This document shows, piece after piece, positions 11,743-21,154 of a stretch of 64,000 bases of DNA. The stretch lies in assembly GCA_015060325.1 (NCBI GenBank), contig SUYQ01000010.1:29286-93285 (forward strand). The letters run 5' to 3'. How positions within the stretch are numbered: the stretch's first letter is position 1; each line of letters opens with the position of its first letter. Both the position numbers and the translations under genes were made by a program. This stretch comes from Bacteroidales bacterium. GTDB taxonomy: Bacteria > Bacteroidota > Bacteroidia > Bacteroidales > UBA932. Below the pieces are notes generated by a model that searched no databases, was not told the DNA's origin, and worked only from the letters and a program-made list of their open reading frames with translations.

Positions 11743-14001
11743 ATGATTTGTACGACTATACAGAACAAGACGGCAGAGCAGATACTTCAGGCTCTGGAGC
11801 AGTGTGAGATGGCGGAGATCCGTCTGGACAGCTGCGTGCTCTCTGCGCGTGAGACAGAGGATGTGTTCACCTCTGATGTCCCGCTTGTGGCGACCTGCCG
11901 CATAGCGGACGTGATGCGTAACGAGGCTTCCCTGCAGGAACTTCCCCCGCAGGCCCGCGAGATCAAGGCGATGCAGATAGCCGAGAAGAGGCTGGTCCGG
12001 GCGATAGAGGCCGGAGCGCGTTATGTCGATGTTGAGATCGAGGCACCGAAGCAGATGTCCAAGAGGATAAGGAGCGCCGCACATGAAAACGGCACCGTAT
12101 TCATTCGATCCTACCACGATTTCGAGGGAACCGACTCGCTGGAGGCATTGAAGGCGATGGTGGAGAAATGTCTCTATCATGGGGCGGATATGGTGAAGAT
12201 CGTCACCACAGCCCGTTCCGAGGCGGATGTGGAAAGGGTCATGGCTCTGTATGACATGATTCCGGGAGAATCCGATGCCGGAGGTCTGGTCGCGTTCTGC
12301 ATGGGGGATCTTGGACGCAGTTCACGTCTGGAATGTCTGAAGCATGGTGCTCCATATACATATGCCGCCCTCACCGCTGAAGAGGCTGCCGCTCCCGGAC
12401 AATGGCCGGCGGATGAGATGCGCAAGGCTTTGTATGGGGACTTCATGTTCATAGGAGGTGGAGAGGCCGAAGCGCTGCGGATGCCGGTGTCAAAGAGTTT
12501 TGCCCAACGGGCAATAATAGCTGCCGCCCTGGCAGAAGGCACATCACATCTGAAAGGATATACTTCATGCGGGGACAATGAGGCTGCTCTGCAGGTGGCT
12601 CGGAACCTTGGAGCCGAAGTCGTTGTTGAAGGTGGCGACCTCACAATCACAGGTATCGCAGCCCAGCTTGGATGCCTCAAGGGGGACGACGGGAACTATA
12701 CTCTGCATGTGGGCGAGTCGGGCCTGCTTACAAGGATGATGATCCCGTTGATGGTTCAGTTATGTCCGGGTTCTGTTACTTTCACCGGCGAGAAGACCCT
12801 TCTGGGACGCCCTCTGACAGGTGCCCGTGAGATAATGGAGGCTTTTGGTGCGGAGATTTCTCCACTCGCTTCGCTCGGTCGAAATGACAATGGGGCGCTC
12901 GGTCGAAATGACAGTGGGGCGCTCGGTCGAAATGACAGTTGTGCGCCCGGTCGAAATGACAGTTGTACGTCCGGCCGGAACGGCGATTGTGCAATAGCAC
13001 GAAACGACGGCGGTGAAGCCGATGCTCCGGTATGCGTGCCTCTGACAGTGACAGGTCCGCTGAATGCCGGACGTGCGGAAATCTCAGGGAAACACGGCTC
13101 CCAGCTCATCTCGGGCCTGCTTATGGCCCTGCCGTTTGCGGACAGGAATTCATCTGTCATCGTCACGGAGCCAAAGAGCATTCCATATATGTTCATTACC
13201 CTCGAGGTTCTGAAGAAGTTCGGCATCAGGATAGGAAACGATATGCTTGGCGGAAGGGATTTCCTTGAGTCGGGCGGTGACTGGTCGCTGTGTACCGAGA
13301 TGGTCTTCAAGGTCAAGGGCGGGCAGAGATACAAGGCAGCCGATATCGATCTTGAAGGTGACTGGAGCGCTGCGGCAAACTTCCTGGTGGCGGGAGCTGT
13401 CTTCGGAAAGGTTGAACTGGCCGGACTGGATACAAAGTCCCTCCAGGCCGATCTTTCGATCATGGATATACTCATGGATGCCGGCGCAAGTCTTTCGCAG
13501 CTGGATGGCAGCAAAGGAAACATCACCGTGCAGAGGGCTCCGCTTAAGTCTTTCAATGTGGATGCGTCCAACTGCCCGGATCTCTTCCCGATAATTTCTG
13601 TGCTTGCGGCATTCTGTCAGGGAACCAGCCGCATCGCCGGAGTGGGGCGTCTTGCCAACAAGGAGAGCGACAGGGCGAAGGCCATCCTTGAAATGCTGAC
13701 GCAGATGGGTGTGCAGGCATGTATCGAGGGTGATGAGATGGTCATCGAGGGGCATAGCCTGGCCGAGCGTCTGTCGGCGTCTGAAGGTGATGGATATGGA
13801 TTGTTGAAGGGCGGGGCATATACGTCCCGTCATGACCACCGCATGGTGATGGCATTGAAGGTGGCGTCTCTTGGGGCGGACGGCCCGATCGAGATTGATG
13901 ATGAGGCTTGCGTGGCTAAGTCCTTCCCACTGTTCGGCAATCTGTTTGAGAGGCTGACGCCTAAGCTCACAGGGGTGCGTGAGGTGTTGGTAAGTAATTG
14001 A
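11743..14001 (+). CDS. Bifunctional 3-dehydroquinate dehydratase (type I) / EPSP synthase fusion, with in-frame repeat insertion
   Basis: N-terminus MICTTIQNKTAEQI..AEIRLDSC..FIRSYHDFEGTDSLEAL..MVKIVTTARSEADV (AroD type I); C-terminus ALRMPVSKSFAQRAIIAAALAEGTSHL..GESGLLTRMMIPL..SDRAKAILEMLTQMG..SRHDHRMVMALKVA (AroA). Start trimmed from ORF at 11704, which begins in the repeat. Confidence 0.9.
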   Translation: MICTTIQNKTAEQILQALEQCEMAEIRLDSCVLSARETEDVFTSDVPLVATCRIADVMRNEASLQELPPQAREIKAMQIAEKRLVRAIEAGARYVDVEIEAPKQMSKRIRSAAHENGTVFIRSYHDFEGTDSLEALKAMVEKCLYHGADMVKIVTTARSEADVERVMALYDMIPGESDAGGLVAFCMGDLGRSSRLECLKHGAPYTYAALTAEEAAAPGQWPADEMRKALYGDFMFIGGGEAEALRMPVSKSFAQRAIIAAALAEGTSHLKGYTSCGDNEAALQVARNLGAEVVVEGGDLTITGIAAQLGCLKGDDGNYTLHVGESGLLTRMMIPLMVQLCPGSVTFTGEKTLLGRPLTGAREIMEAFGAEISPLASLGRNDNGALGRNDSGALGRNDSCAPGRNDSCTSGRNGDCAIARNDGGEADAPVCVPLTVTGPLNAGRAEISGKHGSQLISGLLMALPFADRNSSVIVTEPKSIPYMFITLEVLKKFGIRIGNDMLGGRDFLESGGDWSLCTEMVFKVKGGQRYKAADIDLEGDWSAAANFLVAGAVFGKVELAGLDTKSLQADLSIMDILMDAGASLSQLDGSKGNITVQRAPLKSFNVDASNCPDLFPIISVLAAFCQGTSRIAGVGRLANKESDRAKAILEMLTQMGVQACIEGDEMVIEGHSLAERLSASEGDGYGLLKGGAYTSRHDHRMVMALKVASLGADGPIEIDDEACVAKSFPLFGNLFERLTPKLTGVREVLVSN
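12854..13020. repeat. Dispersed repeat plus 24-bp minisatellite inside the aroA coding region
   Basis: AGATTTCTCCACTCGCTTCGCTCGGTCGAAATGAC at 12854-12888. The TCGAAATGAC core then recurs at 12879, 12903, 12927 and 12951 and degenerates at 12975 and 12999: exact 24-bp period, protein GRNDNGAL/GRNDSGAL/GRNDSCAP/GRNDSCTS/GRNGDCAI/ARNDGGEA. Confidence 0.92.
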
Positions 14002-14027
14002 TAATCATAGATGTAAGTATCAGAAAT

Positions 14028-15134
14028 ATGAATACATTTGGTAGAAAATTCAGAGTGAGCATTTTCGGTGAGTCCCATGGCGAGCTCATCGGAGTAGTGC
14101 TGGATGGTGTTCCGGCCGGCCTGGAACTTTCGGAGCAGGACTTTGAGCAGGACATCCTGCGTCGCAAGAGCGGAGCCAAGGGTACGACTCCGCGCGTGGA
14201 GGAGGACAAGCCTCAGATAGTCAGCGGCGTGTTCGAGGGACATACGACAGGTGCTCCCCTGACCATCGTGTTCAGGAACAACAACACTCATTCTTCCGAC
14301 TATGAGCAGTTCGCGGCCATGCCTCGCCCAGGGCATGCGGACCTTACGGCAGCCATCAAGTGGGATGACTGTCAGGATCCGCGTGGCAGCGGCCATTTCT
14401 CCGGGAGGCTTACCCTCCCGGTGGTAGCTGCCGGGGTCGTTGCGAAGAAGGTGCTGCAGGATGCCACCATCCTGGATGATACTCCGGTGAATGCCGTGAA
14501 TGCCAGGATCGTGGAGCTGGGGGGAATAGATTCCTCGACTCGGCCTTCGGCCTCGCTCGGAATGACAGATGGGACGCTCGGAATGACAGATGGGACGCTT
14601 GAAATGACAAATGGGACGCTCGATGTGTCGGGGGGAATGCCGGAGGCATGGGAAGAGGCCATAGACAAGGCTATGGCTGAAGGGGACAGCCTTGGAGCTG
14701 TCGTTGAATGTACGGTGCCGAAAATCGATCCAGGCTATGGAGAGCCTTTCTGGGACAGCGTCGAGGCCGTGATCGCTCATGCTATATTTTCTATCCCTGG
14801 AGTCAGAGGCATTGAGTTCGGCGACGGATTCAGGGCTGCGGCAATGCGCGGTTCAGAGCACAACGACCCTATAGGTCCGGACGGACGTCCGACCAGGAAC
14901 GGAGCCGGCGGAGTGAACGGAGGCATCACCAACGGTGGCGCAATATCCTTCCGGGTTGCGTTCAAGCCTACATCCAGCATCAGCCGTCCTCAGCAGACCT
15001 TCAATTTCCAGACGGGGGAGATGGACACTCTTCAGGTGAAGGGACGTCACGATGCGTGCTTTGCACTTCGTGCTCCGGTGGTGGTGGAAGCCATGACTGC
15101 CATCGCTCTTGCTGACCTTGTCTTGATAAAATAA
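14028..15134 (+). CDS. aroC: Chorismate synthase with in-frame repeat insertion
   Basis: MNTFGRKFRVSIFGESHGELIGVVLDGVPAG..DDCQDPRGSGHFSGRLTLP..RPTRNGAGGVNGGITNG. Start trimmed from 13998. Confidence 0.95.
   Translation: MNTFGRKFRVSIFGESHGELIGVVLDGVPAGLELSEQDFEQDILRRKSGAKGTTPRVEEDKPQIVSGVFEGHTTGAPLTIVFRNNNTHSSDYEQFAAMPRPGHADLTAAIKWDDCQDPRGSGHFSGRLTLPVVAAGVVAKKVLQDATILDDTPVNAVNARIVELGGIDSSTRPSASLGMTDGTLGMTDGTLEMTNGTLDVSGGMPEAWEEAIDKAMAEGDSLGAVVECTVPKIDPGYGEPFWDSVEAVIAHAIFSIPGVRGIEFGDGFRAAAMRGSEHNDPIGPDGRPTRNGAGGVNGGITNGGAISFRVAFKPTSSISRPQQTFNFQTGEMDTLQVKGRHDACFALRAPVVVEAMTAIALADLVLIK
14528..14640. repeat. Dispersed repeat plus 21-bp minisatellite inside aroC
   Basis: AGATTCCTCGACTCGGCCTTCGGCCTCGCTCGGAATGAC followed by ~21-bp units CGCTCGGAATGACAGATGGGA; protein LGMTDGT/LGMTDGT/LEMTNGT/LDVSGGM. 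Confidence 0.9.
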
Positions 15135-15145
15135 CCTGACATATT

Positions 15146-15982
15146 ATGAAAAAACTAATTCTCACGACTATCCTGGTCCTTGCTTCGCTCTTTGCCGCTT
15201 CAGAAACACGCGCCCAACAGAACGTACCGACAGATGCCGGATACCAATTGATCAAAGATGTTCCGTATACTTCTGATGGTGAGACGGATACATATAGACA
15301 GGAACGTTGCAGGCTGGATGTCTACTATCCTGACAAAGACGGATTCGCGACGCTTATATGGTTCCATGGCGGAGGTCTTGAAGGCGGAAACAAGGAATTG
15401 CTCGACGGCTTCCGCAGACAGGGATTTGCAGTGGTGAGCGTAAACTACCGTCTCTTCCCCAGATGCAAATGTCCGGATTATATCGATGATGCAGCCATGG
15501 CAGTAGCGTGGACATTCGAACATATCGCTGACTACGGAGGTGATCCTGCCAAGATATTCGTCTCAGGCCACTCGGCAGGCGGCTATCTTGCCCTGATGGT
15601 AGCCCTGGCAAAGGAATATACGGCCAGATATGGGCTTGATGCCGACAGGATAGCAAAAACCTATCCCGTAAGCGGCCAGACTGTGACCCACTACACTATC
15701 CGTAAGGAGCGCGGCCTGCCGGACGGAATCCCTGTCATCGACGATTATGCTCCTATCACCCATGCCGGCAGAGGAGGATCTCCGATGGTCCTCATATGCG
15801 GAGACCGCGATCTCGAGATGCTTGCAAGGTATGAGGAAAATGCTCACCTTCAGGCTCTTCTGAAACATTTCGGCCACGATTCGGTCCTCTATGAAATGCA
15901 GGGCTTCGACCATGTCTCGGTCCTTGCTCCCGCCGTGGCATATATCGCTGCCGACATCCGCAGGATCACTCAAGGACGCTGA
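15146..15982 (+). CDS. Secreted alpha/beta hydrolase (HSL-type esterase/lipase)
   Basis: Signal peptide; HGGG motif in LIWFHGGGLEGGN; nucleophile elbow VSGHSAGGYLAL. Confidence 0.85.
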   Translation: MKKLILTTILVLASLFAASETRAQQNVPTDAGYQLIKDVPYTSDGETDTYRQERCRLDVYYPDKDGFATLIWFHGGGLEGGNKELLDGFRRQGFAVVSVNYRLFPRCKCPDYIDDAAMAVAWTFEHIADYGGDPAKIFVSGHSAGGYLALMVALAKEYTARYGLDADRIAKTYPVSGQTVTHYTIRKERGLPDGIPVIDDYAPITHAGRGGSPMVLICGDRDLEMLARYEENAHLQALLKHFGHDSVLYEMQGFDHVSVLAPAVAYIAADIRRITQGR

Positions 15983-17136
15983 TACAGACGCAGACCGAAT
16001 TCCGGAACTATCGTCATGAGGTGGTCGAAAATGTTCGACTGCTTCCGTTCATATTCCGCCCATGCCTTTTCCTTGGTAAAGAAATAGACCTCTATCGGCA
16101 GGCCGTATGCGGTGGCCTCCTTCTGTGTCACGATTATATCTAAGGATGTGTTCACGTCCGGATGCTGCCTCAGGTATGTCTCTATATATGTACGGTAAAT
16201 CTGGATGTTGGTCATCTGAGACTCCATCTGCAGGTCTTTCATTATAGGAAATGACTTTACTATGTCATCTGTCATTTCTTCCGAACACACCTCAAGGCTG
16301 TTGAGGTCGATGTAGATCATCTTGTCTGCGCGTCGTCCTCCGCTTTCCTGCATGCCTCTCCAGTTCTTGAACGGGGCACTGACGAGCGTGTAAGGAGGAA
16401 TCATAGTAAGTGTGTTGTCCCAGTTCCGTACCTTTACAGTATTGAGGGTTATCTCCTCTACGGTACCGTTCGCGCTTCCGTCCGGGAGCTGTATCCAGTC
16501 ACCTATCCTTATCATCTTGTTCTGCGACAGCTGGACTCCTGCGACGAAGCCAAGTATGCTGTCCTTGAACACCAGCATCAGCACGGCAGCAGAAGCTCCC
16601 AGGCCGGCAAACATCGCTCCAAGGGATCTGTCGAGAAGAACAGCGATGATTATGATCGCCCCGACGAAATACATTATGACCTGCAGAGCCTGCACAAGCC
16701 CTTGCAGGGGTACGTTGCGCCGGCGTCCGGAGTTGATGAATATCTCGAGTACGGAAAGCAGGGCAGAGTTGAATATCATGATGGCGACGATGATCAGGAA
16801 GACCACATCGAGCCTTCTCATGATGCTGGTTGCTGTCCCTTCTTCACCGAAAGCCGCCCCAATGAGAAAATAGAGAACGATACCCGGTATCAGCAGCAGG
16901 AGGTTACGGGCAAGGTTCTGTTTCAGAAGTGTGCTGCCCCACTTGGATCTGGCCAATCTGTTCCTGCTCCTGTTTATCAGCCATCCTGCAAGTTTCTGAC
17001 ACATCCAGTTGATTAGTACTGCAGCGAGTACGATGCCGATGAATACCACGATGCCGTCAATAGTGTCTGCAAGTCCGGCTCTCAGACCCAGATGCCTGGT
17101 CATCAGACCGTTCATCCATTCTACAAAAGTTGCCAT
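15970..17136 (-). CDS. MscS-family mechanosensitive ion channel
   Basis: ALGASAAVLMLVFKDSILGFVAGVQLSQNKMIRIGDWIQLPDGSANGTVEEITLNTVKVRNWDNTLTMIPPYTL-type MscS core. Confidence 0.9.
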   Translation of the reverse strand: MATFVEWMNGLMTRHLGLRAGLADTIDGIVVFIGIVLAAVLINWMCQKLAGWLINRSRNRLARSKWGSTLLKQNLARNLLLLIPGIVLYFLIGAAFGEEGTATSIMRRLDVVFLIIVAIMIFNSALLSVLEIFINSGRRRNVPLQGLVQALQVIMYFVGAIIIIAVLLDRSLGAMFAGLGASAAVLMLVFKDSILGFVAGVQLSQNKMIRIGDWIQLPDGSANGTVEEITLNTVKVRNWDNTLTMIPPYTLVSAPFKNWRGMQESGGRRADKMIYIDLNSLEVCSEEMTDDIVKSFPIMKDLQMESQMTNIQIYRTYIETYLRQHPDVNTSLDIIVTQKEATAYGLPIEVYFFTKEKAWAEYERKQSNIFDHLMTIVPEFGLRLYQRP

Positions 17137-17181
17137 ATTCTGTTTTTTAGGCAGGATATGGCAACTTCTGTGCGAAAAGGA

Positions 17182-18750
17182 TCAGCTGTTGAAAAGATTC
17201 ATGAATTCGTCGATGCTTTGAGGACGCATCCTGCGCCTTGGTTCCATAGCCTTGACAATCGCATTCCTGAACTTCTCGGATACTTCACATGGGAACGGTT
17301 CCAATCCTTCTTCATTCACGTCTTCGGCTTCAGGAGGCAGCTGCCCTGTGATCATGTTGTAAAGTGTGGCTCCTACGGAATAGATGTCGGTCGCCGGTGA
17401 GAATGTGGACACACCTCCTGGTTTATATTGCTCCAGAGGAGCATATCCTCTGCTTATTCCGATCGGAGTGGAACTGGTCTGGGAACCTTCTTCCTTATCA
17501 TAGTGCTTTGATATGCCGAAGTCAATGAGGACCAGTTCGTTATTGTCTCTGAACATGATGTTGCTCGGCTTGATGTCAAGATGGAGGATGCTGCGCTCAT
17601 GGAGATACTTCAACGCATCGCAGATCTGTCTTACGTATCCATAAGCAACGTTTTCTTCTGTCGGCGTCCCTGAAATCCTGGCAGCGAGATTTCCACCTGA
17701 AATGTACTCCATTACATAATATGCGGTATTGTTTTCTTCGAATACGTCATAGATTCTGACGATGTGATCATTCTGCATCTCTGCTATGACCTGGGCCTCT
17801 TTTATGAACTTGTTCTTGAATTTCTCAACAAGTTCCCTGCTGCCTTCTGTGCCCATTGTAATGCGATTGCTGGTGGCGTCTCTATCACAGAATTCCTTCA
17901 TGAAGAACTCCTTGATGGCAACCTTTCTGTTCAGTCCGGTCTGGACAGCCTTATATGTGATGCCGAATCCACCCTGTCCGAGGACGCCCTCTATGCGGTA
18001 TCTTCCGTTCTGCAGTGTGCCACCTGATTTTATGGTCCCGCCCTTAGCAACGTCTGACGGTTTTGTTTCCGGATTGATGGATTTTAAAACAGTAGAATAA
18101 TTGATTGCCGATTGTGGGGCTGCAGGCCGCTCTACTGTTGGTGCTTGATCTGATGCAGGAATGGCATCTGGCTCAACAGCTGATTCCTCTTCTTCTCTGT
18201 TTCTGGTGTTCAGAATTATGGATAGTCCGATAAACAGATAGACCATGGATTCAGACATGAAAAAGTACGATTCCATGTGCTTTGTGAAGAATCTGCCGAA
18301 TAATAGCGAGAGGATCATGCTAGCTATAGCTGCGATAAGCGTAAATCTCAAAGCCTTGTTGTTTTTCGCTTTTCCGCACAAAATGGCCATCAGGATCATA
18401 TATGCCGTGCACACGGCATTATACATTATATATATGGCCAGAACTTTTCTTACTGAGATGTCCGCAGGGTTCTCAATATTGAAGTTGATGGAATATAGAA
18501 GAAGCATTGTGAATATGCCGGCCATTCCACAAAAGACTCCGCAGATGCTTGCCAACGACCTCTGATGTGGGTCAAAACTCATCCCTAGGAACCAAAGAAC
18601 CATGATCAGGTGGTAAAACCCTAGAAAGCATGAATGCAGCTTGACATCATATCCTTCCCCGCCAAATCCTTCCAGAGGGTTATTAAAGAAAAATAACAAT
18701 AGCAGCGTAAACATTAAGGCTGCAACGAAATAATTATAATTTTTTTTCAT
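17182..18750 (-). CDS. Membrane-anchored eukaryotic-like Ser/Thr protein kinase
   Basis: N-terminal TM region, then [76 protein letters not shown]. Confidence 0.92.
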   Translation of the reverse strand: MKKNYNYFVAALMFTLLLLFFFNNPLEGFGGEGYDVKLHSCFLGFYHLIMVLWFLGMSFDPHQRSLASICGVFCGMAGIFTMLLLYSINFNIENPADISVRKVLAIYIMYNAVCTAYMILMAILCGKAKNNKALRFTLIAAIASMILSLLFGRFFTKHMESYFFMSESMVYLFIGLSIILNTRNREEEESAVEPDAIPASDQAPTVERPAAPQSAINYSTVLKSINPETKPSDVAKGGTIKSGGTLQNGRYRIEGVLGQGGFGITYKAVQTGLNRKVAIKEFFMKEFCDRDATSNRITMGTEGSRELVEKFKNKFIKEAQVIAEMQNDHIVRIYDVFEENNTAYYVMEYISGGNLAARISGTPTEENVAYGYVRQICDALKYLHERSILHLDIKPSNIMFRDNNELVLIDFGISKHYDKEEGSQTSSTPIGISRGYAPLEQYKPGGVSTFSPATDIYSVGATLYNMITGQLPPEAEDVNEEGLEPFPCEVSEKFRNAIVKAMEPRRRMRPQSIDEFMNLFNS

Positions 18751-18791
18751 GCTGTCATGTTATTTATGTATGGGAGTAATTGAGGAAGAGA

Positions 18792-19524
18792 TCATAAGTT
18801 GTTGTCAATCTTTGTTATATCGATCTCATCGCTGGGATCATTATCGATATTGTCAAGATTGAATGCCAGGAGAAAAATAGCCCAGCCTGCAACCGGACCT
18901 ATAATGGTCAACTTGAAAAATGTGTTGAATAATTCATACTCAGAAGCCGGTTTCATGAAGAGGGCGACAAAATAGCTGACATTGCAGTTGCATAAGACAT
19001 ACATGCCGGCCAGAAGCAGTCCTATATTTCTGAGGGTTTTGTTCCTGTTGTAAATCGAGCCACAGAATACTCCTATGGCGGCGGCAATGATAAAAGTGTG
19101 ATATCCTCCCCCAAACAATATCATTGATGTTTCGTCTTTAGAGAATGTTATCGTTCCTTTTTCAATCAAGAACAGCAGGCCCATGCAGATTATGCAGCAC
19201 ATGGTTCCGAAGATGCCGATGAATGACGCCAGAGAATAGTCCTTGTGGCATCTGTTGAGCTTCATGAAGAAGATCAGCTGTGCTGCAAGCACTAAACCGT
19301 ATGTGAGCCCGATATGTATTATATCTTGTCTTGTTATGTCGTTGTTGCCGGGTATTTTTTTTTATCAATATGCATGTCAGGCCTGCCAATACTATTCCTA
19401 AAATGGTTGGTAGGATTCCCATCTTTGATGTACTTGTTCTGAATCTTGCGCTTGATGAAGCCCAGAGCACGAGCGTCGATAATATGGTGACAAACAGAAT
19501 AAAGAAAATGAGGGTCAGTGTCAT
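18792..19524 (-). pseudogene. Multi-TM membrane protein split by a frameshift at an A9 tract; paralog of the kinase N-terminal module
   Basis: ORF 18792..19292 and the C-proximal part of ORF 19162..19815 (MTLTLIFFILFVTILSTLVLWASSS..LTCILIKK) join if one base is removed from the A9 run (T9 on + at 19355-19363). Confidence 0.65.
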
Positions 19525-19605
19525 TGTTAATGAGATTGTTGTTGTATGTTTCAAAATTACGCAAATATAAGGAAATTTGCTATATTTACGGTAAATTGTG
19601 AGTTT

Positions 19606-20481
19606 ATGCAGACACTTGAAAATGATATCCTGACCGTGCAGGTCAGTGAGCATGGAGCCGAGCTCCATAGCATCATAAAGGACGGAACGGAATATTTGTG
19701 GCAGGGCGATCCTGCCTATTGGGGCAGACGTTCCCCGGTCCTGTTCCCGATTGTAGGAAGCGTATGGGAGAAACGCTATCGTGTACAGGGAAAAGAGTTC
19801 GGACTGGGTCAGCACGGCTTTGCCCGTGATATGGATTTCCAGCTTGTATCCCAGACTGAAGATGAGGTCAGATATCGTCTGGAATCATCTGATGAGACCC
19901 TGAAGAAATATCCTTTCCAGTTTGTGCTTGAGATAGCATACCGTCTTCACGGAAACTGCATTGACGTAATCTGGGATGTGGAAAATCCTTCGTCTCAGGA
20001 CCTGTATTTCCAGATCGGCGCTCACCCTGCATTTAATTATCCTGACTATTCTATGGAGAAAAAGGAACGTGGATTTCTTGAGTTTGACAGAAGAGAGGAT
20101 CTTGAATGCATCCGCATAAAGGAAAAGGGATGCGTGGATGTGGAGGCAAGATATCCTCTTGAGATACCAGCAGATGGCTTGCTGCCGCTCGCTTCGGACA
20201 CGTTTGATGCAATCGATACGATAATGCTTCAGGATGCGCAGGTCAAGGAAGTCAAGATGTATCGTGCAGACAGGACTCCATGGCTGAAGATGACTTTCGA
20301 TGCTCCTGTGATCGGTATCTGGTCGCCTCCGGGAAAGGTGGCGCCGTTCATCTGTCTGGAGCCATGGTACGGAAGGTGCGACAGCGCCGGATATGAGGGT
20401 GAGTATCAGGACAAGGACTGGATCAACAGGCTTGCTCCGGGCGAGAAATTCCACAGCGTATATACTGTCGAAATCTGCTGA
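19606..20481 (+). CDS. Aldose 1-epimerase family protein (LacX-like)
   Basis: GAELHSIIKDGTEYLWQGDPAYWGRRSPVLFPIVG..GQHGFARDMDF..IGAHPAFNYP. Start trimmed from 19546. Confidence 0.85.
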   Translation: MQTLENDILTVQVSEHGAELHSIIKDGTEYLWQGDPAYWGRRSPVLFPIVGSVWEKRYRVQGKEFGLGQHGFARDMDFQLVSQTEDEVRYRLESSDETLKKYPFQFVLEIAYRLHGNCIDVIWDVENPSSQDLYFQIGAHPAFNYPDYSMEKKERGFLEFDRREDLECIRIKEKGCVDVEARYPLEIPADGLLPLASDTFDAIDTIMLQDAQVKEVKMYRADRTPWLKMTFDAPVIGIWSPPGKVAPFICLEPWYGRCDSAGYEGEYQDKDWINRLAPGEKFHSVYTVEIC

Positions 20482-20509
20482 CGGATTTAGGGCATCATAT
20501 TTGATTTGG

Positions 20510-20541
20510 CCTGCGTTGAAGTAGTGTAACTTTAACGCAGG
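20510..20541 (+). promoter_or_regulatory. Hairpin directly upstream of the lipocalin start codon
   Basis: CCTGCGTT-g-AAGT-agtgta-ACTT-t-AACGCAGG; ends 7 nt before ATG 20549. Confidence 0.55.
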
Positions 20542-20548
20542 TCTTATT

Positions 20549-21079
20549 ATGAACAGTCTGATTCCTATTGCCCTGGCTGCCACATTGTTTCCAGGGCTGC
20601 TGGCTGCACAGACGCAGCATTTTGACAATTCCACGGTGGAAGAGTTCGATCTTTCGCGCTATCTTGGAAAGTGGTATGAGATAGCCCGGTTTGACCATAG
20701 CTTCGAGAGAGGCATGCAGAATGTGACTGCCGAGTATTCTTTGCGTGATGACGGCAAAGTCAGTGTCTTCAATTCAGGATGGAAGGGAGAAAAGTTCAAA
20801 CTGGCGGAAGGCAAGGCGAAATATCCTGATCCGAAGAATGATCCGGGACATCTGAGAGTCTCTTTCTTCCTCTTTTTCTACAGCGACTACAATGTGATGC
20901 TTTTAGACAATGACTACAGTGTGGCATTGGTAGGAAGCCGCAGTCCGAACTATCTCTGGATTCTTTCACGGACTCCGGTGGTTGAACAGGAAGTCCTGGA
21001 TGTCCTGCTTGAGGAAGCTCAGAACCGTGGGTATGATGTTTCCAAGCTGATCTGGGTGGATCAGAGCAAAAACAAGTAA
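20549..21079 (+). CDS. Lipocalin family protein (Blc-like)
   Basis: FDLSRYLGKWYEIARFDHSFERGMQNVTAEYSL..NYLWILSRTP. Confidence 0.9.
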   Translation: MNSLIPIALAATLFPGLLAAQTQHFDNSTVEEFDLSRYLGKWYEIARFDHSFERGMQNVTAEYSLRDDGKVSVFNSGWKGEKFKLAEGKAKYPDPKNDPGHLRVSFFLFFYSDYNVMLLDNDYSVALVGSRSPNYLWILSRTPVVEQEVLDVLLEEAQNRGYDVSKLIWVDQSKNK

Positions 21080-21107
21080 GTGTCTCCTCATTAATGATGA
21101 TTGCTTT

Positions 21108-21150
21108 TGCCCCATCTCGCAATAATTCGTGAGGGGGCATTGTTTTTTTT
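21108..21150 (+). terminator. Intrinsic terminator
   Basis: TGCCCC..CTCGC / GTGAGGGGGCA hairpin followed by T8. Confidence 0.65.
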
Positions 21151-21154
21151 GTGG

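Noticed and set aside
12879-13008. 24-bp periodic array considered as a CRISPR
   Set aside because: Units are head-to-tail with no unique spacers, no cas genes nearby, and the array lies inside the aroA reading frame.
12756-13571. 271-aa antisense ORF within aroDA
   Set aside because: Opposite strand of a well-supported enzyme gene; product of codon bias and repeats.
17182-18750. HLDIKPSN catalytic loop (non-RD) as evidence of a pseudokinase
   Set aside because: The catalytic Asp, Lys and DFG are all present; the Leu substitution alone is not unusual in bacterial kinases of this type.
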